From NCBI GenBank assembly GCA_900548415.1, contig URKO01000058.1, positions 1 to 7,029 on the forward strand: 7,029 nt of DNA, given 5' to 3'. Each line of letters starts with the position of its first letter. The first letter of the stretch is position 1. Positions 1 to 6,170 of the stretch are shown here, piece by piece. The position numbers were made by a program, and so were the translations under genes. This DNA is from an uncultured Porphyromonas sp. Its GTDB lineage: Bacteria; Bacteroidota; Bacteroidia; Bacteroidales; Porphyromonadaceae. The notes below the pieces were generated by a model. That model had not been told where the DNA came from. It made no database searches and saw nothing but the letters and a program-made list of their open reading frames with translations.

Positions 1-197
1 TGCGCGTCAACTATTTGACACTTTCGAGCGTCTATGCCTTCCTCTTTGGCTACTTTCTCTTTGATAAAGTGGTGTAATCCATTGATGTTCAATCGGCATT
101 TGCGCTCGTGGTAGTAAGTGTAGAAGTTGCTTACGTGTAGGAAGTAGTTCCCGTCATAGAATACGCCAATGCGAGTAAGTTTGTTGTCCTTTTCCAT
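1..197 (-). CDS. NYN domain (PIN-like RNase) protein, 3' end outside window
   Basis: Translating the minus strand from the ATG at 197-195 gives an uninterrupted 65-codon reading frame that runs off the left edge. It begins MEKDNKLTRIGVFYDGNYF. The short beta-strand followed by FYDGN (Asp15, Asn17) is the N-terminal signature of NYN domains (LabA/DUF88-like members of the PIN fold), which usually bind a metal ion and are expected to cleave RNA. A second strand, CQIVDA (Asp64), follows a Lys/Glu-rich helix at about residues 43-58, again as in this family. The catalytic C-terminal acidic residues lie outside the window, so activity cannot be judged. The gene is divergent from the operon at 477 and has its own well-formed promoter. 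Its GC content is about 44% by hand count, against about 60% in a sampled stretch of the neighbouring gene, so it may have a different history. Family assignment is fairly sure; biological role is unknown. Confidence 0.72.
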   Translation of the reverse strand, partial: MEKDNKLTRIGVFYDGNYFLHVSNFYTYYHERKCRLNINGLHHFIKEKVAKEEGIDARKCQIVDA

Positions 198-257
198 AAT
201 AAAGTGATGGTTAGATAGTACTGTAAGATGCAATCAATAACGAGTGATTGTCGTCCG

Positions 258-289
258 CAAAGATATAGGTTTTAACGAAGTCGTGCAAG
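258..289 (-). promoter_or_regulatory. Bacteroidetes-type promoter for the NYN gene
   Basis: Read on the minus strand, 265-258 is TATCTTTG, a perfect match to the Bacteroidetes -7 consensus TAnnTTTG. Twenty bases upstream, 289-286 reads CTTG, three of four matching the -33 element TTTG. This predicts a transcript start near 250-253 and a leader of roughly 55 nt before the ATG at 197. The leader (198-250) contains no Shine-Dalgarno sequence. Confidence 0.7.
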
Positions 290-412
290 TAGCAAAGTGG
301 GGTAGATTTCCACACATTTCAGTGCCAAGTGACACATGGGTACAAACAGTGTAGAGGCGGGCAACCAGTCTTGTCGGGCTGTCTTAATTGCGGACTACTA
401 GAAGGTCCCTTA

Positions 413-445
413 GTTGGGAGGGTTGGGAGCTTTTTTGTATCTTTA
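413..445 (+). promoter_or_regulatory. Putative promoter of the five-gene operon
   Basis: TATCTTTA at 438-445 matches the Bacteroidetes -7 element TAnnTTTG in all fixed positions but the last. GTTG at 413-416, 21 bases upstream, matches three of four bases of the -33 element. Transcription would begin near 450, leaving an A-rich leader of about 25 nt before the ATG at 477. That is a usual Bacteroidetes arrangement without a Shine-Dalgarno sequence. The -33 region overlaps a short direct repeat (414-429). Confidence 0.55.
414..429. repeat. Short 9-bp-period direct repeat over the -33 region
   Basis: TTGGGAG occurs at 414-420 and again at 423-429, separated by GG, so the unit TTGGGAGGG is present 1.8 times. 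It lies just upstream of the putative -7 element and overlaps the proposed -33 element, so it could be a binding site for a regulator or simply chance. Confidence 0.4.
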
Positions 446-476
446 CGGAGCAATCGAAAAACAAGAAAACGTTACT

Positions 477-1835
477 ATGGCAAATATCAAAGAGTATATA
501 GCGAAGCACGAGGACCGCTTCCACGAGGACCTCTATGGTCTCGTACGTATCCCATCGATCAGTGCACAGAGCGAGCACAAGGCTGATATGCAGCGTGCCG
601 CCGAGTATCTGCGTGACCACCTGCTCTCACTAGGTGTGCAGGAGGCGGAGGTGATGCCTTCGCAGGGCAACCCCATCGTCTTCGGACACTATAAGCAGCC
701 TGGGGCGACGAAGACGATCCTCGTCTACGGTCACTATGACGTGATGCCCGTGGAGCCTCTGGAGCTATGGGAGAGCCAGCCCTTTGAGCCTGAGATACGC
801 GATGGCCGCATCTACGCCCGTGGCGCTAATGACGACAAGGGGCAGATTATGATCCAGCTCAAAGGCTTCGAGACCGCTAAGGCTCTTGGCTTGGTCGGGG
901 TCAATGTGAAGTTTATCTTCGAGGGCGAGGAGGAGATTGGCTCAGGGAGCTTGTCGCCTTTCTGCCGGGAGCACAAGGATCTGCTGGCAGCGGATGTGAT
1001 CCTCGTCTCTGACACGACGATGCTGAGCGAGGAGACGCCGAGCATTACGGCTGGTCTACGTGGTCTCGCCTACTGGCAGGTGGAGGTAACGGGTCCCAAT
1101 AGGGATCTGCACTCGGGCCACTTCGGCGGTGCTGTTGCCAACCCGATCAATGAGCTGTGCAAGATCATTGCTCAGATCGTAGACAACAAGGGACGCATCA
1201 CGGTACCAGGCTTCTACGACAAGGTGCTACCACTCTCCGACGAGGAGCGTGCGATGATCCGCAAGGCACCCTTCTCTGAGGAGGCTTACTGCCGTGCGCT
1301 AGACATTCGTGAGACGCAAGGCGAGGAGGGCTACATCACGCTAGAGCGCAACAGCTGTCGTCCTTCCTTTGACGTGTGCGGTATCTGGGGTGGTTATCAG
1401 GGCGAAGGTGCCAAGACCGTGCTCCCCTCGAAGGCTTACGCTAAGCTCTCGTGCCGTCTGGTGGCTAATCAGGATCATGAGGAGATCTCTCGCCTGATGA
1501 AGGAGTATATCGAGCAGATCGCACCTAAGTCAGTACATGTGGAGGTAACGCCGATGCACGGCGGTGCGGGTTACTACTGTCCGCTAGACCTACCCGCTTA
1601 TCAGGCTGCTGCACAGGCGGTCGAGAAGGCTTACGGGGTGGCTCCGCTAGCCATCCGCAGTGGCGGTAGCATTCCGATTATTGCAGCTTTTGAGGAGATC
1701 CTCGGACTCAAGACGGTGCTGATGGGCTTTGGCCTGGAGGAGGATGCGATCCACTCGCCCAATGAGAGCTTTTCGGTGGGCGTCTTCCGCAAGGGTGTCG
1801 AGGCGGTAGCTGAGTTTTACCGACTATTTAACTAA
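477..1835 (+). CDS. M20 family metallodipeptidase (carnosinase/CNDP-like)
   Basis: This 452-residue cytosolic di-zinc peptidase should hydrolyse dipeptides or other short peptides. The M20 active-site set is visible by alignment to carnosinase CN2. His86 and Asp88 lie in GHYDVMP, and the bridging Asp119 is in ARGANDDKG. The general base Glu152 with Glu153 is in EGEEEIGS, Asp179 is in VSDTT, the dimer-contributed His212 is in DLHSGHFGG, and the final ligand His426 is in AIHSPNE. Length is normal for CNDP-type enzymes, with the lid/dimerisation domain at roughly residues 190-360. The frame is open back to a TTG at 414, but that codon falls inside the proposed promoter. The ATG at 477 follows an A-rich leader and gives a conventional N-terminus, so I chose it. 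No signal peptide is seen. It is the first gene of the operon, 6 nt from mtaD. Exact substrate is not predictable from sequence. Confidence 0.93.
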   Translation: MANIKEYIAKHEDRFHEDLYGLVRIPSISAQSEHKADMQRAAEYLRDHLLSLGVQEAEVMPSQGNPIVFGHYKQPGATKTILVYGHYDVMPVEPLELWESQPFEPEIRDGRIYARGANDDKGQIMIQLKGFETAKALGLVGVNVKFIFEGEEEIGSGSLSPFCREHKDLLAADVILVSDTTMLSEETPSITAGLRGLAYWQVEVTGPNRDLHSGHFGGAVANPINELCKIIAQIVDNKGRITVPGFYDKVLPLSDEERAMIRKAPFSEEAYCRALDIRETQGEEGYITLERNSCRPSFDVCGIWGGYQGEGAKTVLPSKAYAKLSCRLVANQDHEEISRLMKEYIEQIAPKSVHVEVTPMHGGAGYYCPLDLPAYQAAAQAVEKAYGVAPLAIRSGGSIPIIAAFEEILGLKTVLMGFGLEEDAIHSPNESFSVGVFRKGVEAVAEFYRLFN

Positions 1836-1841
1836 ACGGGC

Positions 1842-3113
1842 ATGAGTAGTATACTAATTAAGGAGTCGCTCATCGGAGGGGCGACGCAAGATCTCTTGAT
1901 CGTGGACAATCGTATCGACAAGATCGGTACGGACCTGCTCCCGATCGATGAAGATACGATCATCCTCGACGGCCGTGACAAGGCGGTCGAGCCAGGACTC
2001 TGCAACGGACACACACACTGTGCCATGACGCTCTTCAGAGGGTATGGCGATGACCTGCCGTTGCAGACGTGGCTGGAGGATTACATCTGGCCCGTGGAGG
2101 CGCACATGACGGAAGAGGATATCTATGTCGGTGCTTTGCTCGGCTGTGTGGAGATGATCCAAAGCGGTACGACCTGCTTCCTCGATATGTACACAGCGCC
2201 TGAGGCGACTGCTCGTGCGGTGCTGGAGACAGGCATAAGGGCTAATCTGAGCTACACGCTCTTTGACCGTGGCGATGCCGAGCGGGCACAGCTGGATCGC
2301 GACAATTGCTACCGCTATGAAGAGCTCTTCGCAGAGCTACCTGAGCGAATCGGCTGGAGTGTGGGACCACACGCTATCTACACCGTTTCGGGGGATCAGT
2401 TGCACTTTGCTAAGGAGTTTGCCGAGGAGCATGAGATCCCCATTCACCTGCACCTCTCAGAGACAGAGCGTGAGGTGAAGGATTGTATTGCCGAGCATGG
2501 TACGACGCCTGTCCGCTATCTAGAGCAGATCGATGCGCTCTCGCCTCGCTGCATCATGGCGCACAGCTTATGGCTGGACGATGAGGAGCTAGACATCCTA
2601 GCACGTCACGGCTGTACACTGGTTCACAACCCGGCGAGCAATATGAAGCTGGCTAGTGGTGGACGCTTCCGCTACGAGGAGATGAAGGAGCGGGGCATCC
2701 CTGTGGCTATTGGTACGGACGGTTGCTCCTCGAGCAACGACCTAGACATGTACATCGCCATGCGTATGGCTTCGCTCCTGGGCAAGGTGTGGCGCTACGA
2801 CCCGACAGCGGTCTGCGCTCCCGACATCTACCGCTCGGCAACGGAGGTGGGCTACGCTATGCTGGGACTCAAGGGTGGACGCATCGAGGAGGGCTACCTA
2901 GCCGACCTTTGTCTCATAGACCTCAAGGCGCCGAGCATGGTGCCTTGTCACAATCTTACTTCTAATCTAGTCTACGCAGGCTCCTCGACGATCGTCTCGA
3001 CGACCATCGTGGACGGAGCAATCCTCATGCGTGACCGTGAGATCGTTGGCATGGAGCGCATCATCGAGATGGCTCGTCGCACGGCCCACGACCTACTTCA
3101 CCGTAAGGGGTAA
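1842..3113 (+). CDS. mtaD: 5-methylthioadenosine/S-adenosylhomocysteine deaminase (MtaD-like amidohydrolase)
   Basis: This 423-residue TRZ/ATZ-type amidohydrolase is expected to deaminate methylthioadenosine, S-adenosylhomocysteine and possibly adenosine to the corresponding inosine derivatives, with release of ammonia. Metal-site residues are clear: His57 and His59 in NGHTHC, His204 with the catalytic Glu207 in HLHLSETE, His241 in MAHSLWLDD, and Asp293 in GTDGCSSSNDLDM. Trp77 in LQTWLEDYIWP, Arg133 in GIRAN and His177 in GPHAIYT match substrate-contacting positions of the characterised Thermotoga maritima enzyme. A small beta-sandwich is formed by the ends (about 1-50 and 345-400), with the TIM barrel between. 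The ATG lies 6 nt after the dipeptidase stop with no Shine-Dalgarno sequence. The next gene encodes a 6-oxopurine nucleoside phosphorylase that could use its product. Guanine deaminase or chlorohydrolase annotations are less likely because the MtaD substrate residues are present. Confidence 0.9.
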   Translation: MSSILIKESLIGGATQDLLIVDNRIDKIGTDLLPIDEDTIILDGRDKAVEPGLCNGHTHCAMTLFRGYGDDLPLQTWLEDYIWPVEAHMTEEDIYVGALLGCVEMIQSGTTCFLDMYTAPEATARAVLETGIRANLSYTLFDRGDAERAQLDRDNCYRYEELFAELPERIGWSVGPHAIYTVSGDQLHFAKEFAEEHEIPIHLHLSETEREVKDCIAEHGTTPVRYLEQIDALSPRCIMAHSLWLDDEELDILARHGCTLVHNPASNMKLASGGRFRYEEMKERGIPVAIGTDGCSSSNDLDMYIAMRMASLLGKVWRYDPTAVCAPDIYRSATEVGYAMLGLKGGRIEEGYLADLCLIDLKAPSMVPCHNLTSNLVYAGSSTIVSTTIVDGAILMRDREIVGMERIIEMARRTAHDLLHRKG

Positions 3114-3144
3114 AGACCTATTCACTATCAAACGAACATAGACT

Positions 3145-3960
3145 ATGGACTTTCAAAAATATCAGCAAGCAGCCGACTATATCAAGAGCAAGATAGCGGC
3201 ACAGCCCCGCGTGGGCATCATACTAGGTAGCGGCCTGGGCAATCTAGCCGACGAGATCGCTAACCCGACCGTCATCCCATACAGCGAAATCCCCAACTTC
3301 GCACACTCGACCGCTATCGGGCACAAGGGCAACTTCATCTCTGGCACGCTGGGCGGTGTCCCCATCGTGGCGATGCAGGGACGCTTTCACTACTACGAGG
3401 GCTACCCGATGGAGGTGGTCACGCTGCCAGTGCGAGTGATGAAGCTCCTCGGCATCGAGATCCTCATTGTCTCCAACGCTGCGGGTGGCATCAACCCGAA
3501 CTTCCACGTGGGTGACCTGATGATCATCAGGGATCATATCAATATGTTGCCCAACCCGCTCATTGGTCCTAACGATGAGAACTTTGGCGTCCGCTTCCCC
3601 GATATGACGCGAGCTTACGATCGTGAACTGATTGCGCTCGCTGAGACCATCGCCCAGGAGCAAAAGTTGGCACTCCAAAAGGGTGTCTACGTAAGCCTCA
3701 CGGGGCCCTCTTACGAGACGCCCGCAGAGTATAAGTATTGGCAGACGGTCGGTGCTGATGCGGTCGGCATGAGCACGACGCCTGAGGTGATTGTGGCTCG
3801 CCATGCGGGTATCCGCGTCTTCGGCATGTCCGTCATCACCAATGAGGGGTGGCACTTCGAGGGAGACTACACGAACGATGGCGACGAGGTGGTCGCCGCC
3901 GCCAATGCCGCCTCCAAGCGTATGGGTGCCCTCATCGCAGAGCTCATCGCACGTGCCTAA
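3145..3960 (+). CDS. punA: Purine nucleoside phosphorylase, trimeric inosine/guanosine type
   Basis: This 271-residue cytosolic enzyme of the trimeric PNP/MTAP family cleaves purine nucleosides with phosphate to a free base and a pentose 1-phosphate. Aligned to human PNP, nearly every active-site residue is kept: Ser29 (GSGLG), His60, Arg80, His82 and Tyr84 (QGRFHYYEG), Asn111-Ala112 (SNAAGG), Tyr190-Glu191 (GPSYETPAE), Met209-Ser210 (VGMST) and Asn233 (VITN). Glu191 with Asn233 indicates a 6-oxopurine base (hypoxanthine or guanine) rather than adenine. One position is odd: the histidine that contacts the ribose 5'-OH (human His257, in HEEV) is replaced in NDGDEVV at about Gly246, with a one-residue gap nearby. 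The gene starts 31 nt after mtaD, with no promoter visible in the gap, and its last 8 nt overlap the next gene. Family is certain; whether inosine or a 5'-modified nucleoside such as methylthioinosine is the main substrate is open. Confidence 0.92.
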   Translation: MDFQKYQQAADYIKSKIAAQPRVGIILGSGLGNLADEIANPTVIPYSEIPNFAHSTAIGHKGNFISGTLGGVPIVAMQGRFHYYEGYPMEVVTLPVRVMKLLGIEILIVSNAAGGINPNFHVGDLMIIRDHINMLPNPLIGPNDENFGVRFPDMTRAYDRELIALAETIAQEQKLALQKGVYVSLTGPSYETPAEYKYWQTVGADAVGMSTTPEVIVARHAGIRVFGMSVITNEGWHFEGDYTNDGDEVVAAANAASKRMGALIAELIARA

Positions 3961-4549
3961 CTCGATAGACGAAGAGACGATCGCCTCACAGCTTGCCGCC
4001 ATACGTGCTGCGCTCCGCACACGTATGGACGGCTCTGTGGCGCAGTCGATGCGGGAGTCGGGACTGGACTACCGCTACAATTGGGGCTGGACACGAGGCT
4101 ATCTCCTAGAGCTTGCTGCGCAGTACCAGCCCTCCCGACAGCTTGCCGAGGCACTGCGGGACACCTCCGTGCGGGAGCTGCTGATCCTCTCCACGATGCT
4201 CTTCCCCCGTGAGGAACTTACGGAGCAAGACGTAGCGGCTTTCCTCGAGAAGGCAATTAATGTGGAGCTACAAGAGCAGCTAGCCTTTAACCTCCTAGCG
4301 TATGCGCCGTGTGCCATTCGCTGGGCGGAGGAGGTTGTCACAAGCGGCACCGCAGATGAGTCGAGGCTCTACGTGGCACTCCTGACCATCGCAAACTATA
4401 CGAAGCGACAATCTGATAAGCCTTTGCCTGAGAAACTGACGGAGGTGCTGGAGTCCTATGTCTCTGCCGAAGAGCTACCGATGCCTTGTCGCCGTGTGGC
4501 GTATGATCTGCTGGTTACATTAGAAGAGCGCACTGCAAGCAATGAGTGA
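3953..4549 (+). CDS. AlkD-like HEAT-repeat protein (DNA alkylation repair-like)
   Basis: This is an all-helical protein of 198 residues. [18 protein letters not shown] (about 28-45) followed by helical repeats with [19 protein letters not shown] (62-80) matches the small Bacteroidetes proteins labelled DNA alkylation repair protein, distant relatives of the AlkD glycosylase. The usual AlkD region with Trp and catalytic Asp (TKSWWDTVD-like) is replaced by [14 protein letters not shown] (102-115), which has no Trp and no Asp. DNA glycosylase activity is therefore doubtful and a binding or scaffold role is possible. The frame extends upstream only through the PNP gene in another frame. The GTG at 3953 overlaps the PNP stop by 8 nt and includes the helix that precedes the conserved motif. 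An internal ATG at 4025 (residue 25) would remove that helix. Its 3' end overlaps the glycogen synthase start by 8 nt, which suggests translational coupling on both sides. Start is moderately sure, fold assignment fairly sure, function unknown. Confidence 0.75.
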   Translation: MPNSIDEETIASQLAAIRAALRTRMDGSVAQSMRESGLDYRYNWGWTRGYLLELAAQYQPSRQLAEALRDTSVRELLILSTMLFPREELTEQDVAAFLEKAINVELQEQLAFNLLAYAPCAIRWAEEVVTSGTADESRLYVALLTIANYTKRQSDKPLPEKLTEVLESYVSAEELPMPCRRVAYDLLVTLEERTASNE

Positions 4550-6170
4550 CGCATACTTTATTACAGAGGTGTCGTGGGAGGTCACCAACAAGGTGGGTGG
4601 CATCTACACCGTCCTCTCGTCACGAGCGGGCGAGATGATGCATCGCCACGGGGCGGAGCAAGTTCTTTTCGTGGGTCCTCGTCTTCGACCGACGGAGGAG
4701 ATGGTAGACTTTCGCACGAAGACCTTTTGCACCACCCTGCCCAGTCACATCTCGCTACTGGGCGTGGAGCTACCGATCACGCAGGGCTACTGGCTCACGC
4801 CTGGGGGTGAAGCGCAAACGATCCTCGTGGACTACAAGCCGCTCGTCATAGTCCGTGATCAGCTCTACTACCTCATGTGGCAGCACTACGGCATCCAGTC
4901 GGACCTCGGTTATGGCGACTACGACGACTCCTGTCTCTTTGCCCTTGCAGCTGCCGCGACACTGCTCGCTGTGACTCCGCAGCTCGCATCGCCTGGGAGT
5001 CAGCCGATAGCTATTTATAATGAGTGGATCACCGGCATGGGCTTGCTCTATCATCACCTGCAGCAGCCTGACCTGCGCTCGCTCTTTATCACCCACGCCA
5101 CGACCGTGGGACGCTCTATCTGTAGCAATGGCAAGGATCTCTACCGCTACTTTACGGGCTATCACGGAGATCAGATGGCAAGCGAACTGCATGTCGAGGC
5201 GAAGCATGCACTAGAGAAGGCGGCCGCCCATACCGCCACCATCTTTGCGACGGTCAGCGAGGTGACCGCTCTGGAGTGTACACAGCTTTTGGAGCGTACG
5301 CCGGTGGTCTTGCCGAATGGCTTCCACGCATTGGCCACAAGTCGCTTTAAGACGAAAGCTCGCCAGCGACTAATAGACGCGGCCAGCCGGCTTTATGGCA
5401 AAACATTTGCTCCTAAGGGCACGACGCTCGTCGCTACCTCAGGGCGCTACGAGTATCGCAACAAAGGGATCGACCTCATTGTTGCCTCGCTCGAGAGCCT
5501 CCTCCAGCAGCAAGCGAAGCTTTCGTCTGACCTCATCCTTTACTTCTTCATTCCCGCTTGGGTTGCCGAGCCTAGAGCCGACCTCACCTATCTGCTCTGT
5601 GATACCGACCCAGAGAGCGGTATCACCCCGTTACAGTATCCTTACTTAACGCACTGGCTGCACAACTTGCGAGAGGACACCCTCGCCGGACGCCTCGGCG
5701 AACTCCTCGAGAGAGGAGCGACAGCGCAGCACATCTATCCGATCTTCGTGCCCACCTACCTCGATGGTCATGACGGCATCCTAGACCTGCCTTATTATGA
5801 TCTGCTGAGTGCCCTCGATCTGACCCTTTTTCCCTCGTACTATGAGCCGTGGGGCTACACGCCGCTAGAGAGTATCGCCTATGGCGTGCCGACGGTGACG
5901 ACAGACTTGTCTGGCTTTGGCCAGGCGATCCTAGAGCTTTATAGCGAGCCTGCTACGGACAGCCTGCAGCACGGTGTACAGGTCATTCCACGTCGTGATC
6001 ATGACGACGCCTTTGTGACAAAGGCACTGGCGACGATCCTAGAGCAAGCTACCGCAGGACTCCCGAAGGCGTGCTACAAGCAAGCTCGGCAGACAGCCGC
6101 CCAAGCGCTCTGGGCACACTATTACAACTATTATATAGAGGCTTACCGTCAGATGATGACGCTGAGCTAG
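4542..6170 (+). CDS. Glycogen synthase, GT3 (eukaryote-like) family
   Basis: This 542-residue GT-B glycosyltransferase should elongate alpha-1,4-glucan (glycogen) in the cytoplasm. The N-terminal stretch TEVSWEVTNKVGGIYTVLSS (residues 8-27) carries the KVGGI loop and the WEV.NKVGGIYTV pattern of GT3 synthases, the animal/fungal type, not the KTGGL of classical bacterial GT5 GlgA. Further landmarks are His185 in ITHATTVGRS, Arg302 and Lys308 in GRYEYRNKGID (donor phosphate binding), and the E-x7-E motif with Glu435 and Glu443 in YYEPWGYTPLES. GT3 enzymes normally use UDP-glucose, so that donor is inferred here. Length suits the Bacteroidetes form, which lacks the regulatory tails of eukaryotic enzymes. 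The ATG lies inside the end of the AlkD-like gene (8-nt overlap), so translation is probably coupled. It is the last gene of the operon. Its TAG stop overlaps the stop of the convergent gene, leaving no room for an ordinary terminator between them. Confidence 0.9.
   Translation: MSDAYFITEVSWEVTNKVGGIYTVLSSRAGEMMHRHGAEQVLFVGPRLRPTEEMVDFRTKTFCTTLPSHISLLGVELPITQGYWLTPGGEAQTILVDYKPLVIVRDQLYYLMWQHYGIQSDLGYGDYDDSCLFALAAAATLLAVTPQLASPGSQPIAIYNEWITGMGLLYHHLQQPDLRSLFITHATTVGRSICSNGKDLYRYFTGYHGDQMASELHVEAKHALEKAAAHTATIFATVSEVTALECTQLLERTPVVLPNGFHALATSRFKTKARQRLIDAASRLYGKTFAPKGTTLVATSGRYEYRNKGIDLIVASLESLLQQQAKLSSDLILYFFIPAWVAEPRADLTYLLCDTDPESGITPLQYPYLTHWLHNLREDTLAGRLGELLERGATAQHIYPIFVPTYLDGHDGILDLPYYDLLSALDLTLFPSYYEPWGYTPLESIAYGVPTVTTDLSGFGQAILELYSEPATDSLQHGVQVIPRRDHDDAFVTKALATILEQATAGLPKACYKQARQTAAQALWAHYYNYYIEAYRQMMTLS

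Larger units (their letters stand above)
198..476. other. Divergent intergenic region
   Basis: This 279-bp stretch separates the NYN gene from the dipeptidase operon. It holds one promoter facing left (258-289) and one facing right (413-445), so it is a divergent control region. The interval between the two promoters, about 290-412, shows no coding signal, no tRNA-like fold and no strong hairpin. The best short inverted repeat is TCCC/GGGA at 406-409 and 416-419, only four pairs. Small open frames crossing this region run into the dipeptidase gene in other frames and look fortuitous. Confidence 0.6.

Noticed and set aside
290..412. Riboswitch, small RNA or tRNA in the intergenic region
   Set aside because: No cloverleaf, strong stems or known aptamer core could be found by eye, and the region lies upstream of both predicted transcript starts.
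404..436. Possible intrinsic terminator: TCCC/GGGA hairpin followed by a T-run at 431-436
   Set aside because: The stem is only four pairs and the T-run begins 12 nt after it. The T-run is better explained as part of the spacer before the -7 element, and no plus-strand gene ends upstream in the window.
329..586. 85-codon plus-strand open frame spanning the intergenic region and the dipeptidase start
   Set aside because: It overlaps the operon promoter and the first 37 codons of the dipeptidase in another frame, and its composition looks random.
3114..3144. Possible internal promoter between mtaD and the PNP gene
   Set aside because: No TAnnTTTG-like element is present in the 31-nt gap, so co-transcription is the simpler reading.
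3791..3952. Upstream extension of the AlkD-like frame inside the PNP gene
   Set aside because: This part is out-of-frame PNP sequence with a low-complexity Ser/Pro-rich translation. The homologous part begins only after the GTG at 3953.
3244..4020. Long 258-codon open frame on the minus strand opposite the PNP gene
   Set aside because: It lies entirely antisense to a strongly conserved enzyme gene and the start of the next gene. The translation is rich in His, Arg and Asp with no recognisable domain, as expected for the complement of GC-rich codons.
4770..5207. 145-codon minus-strand open frame inside the glycogen synthase gene
   Set aside because: Antisense shadow of a conserved GT3 coding sequence; no domain or start context.
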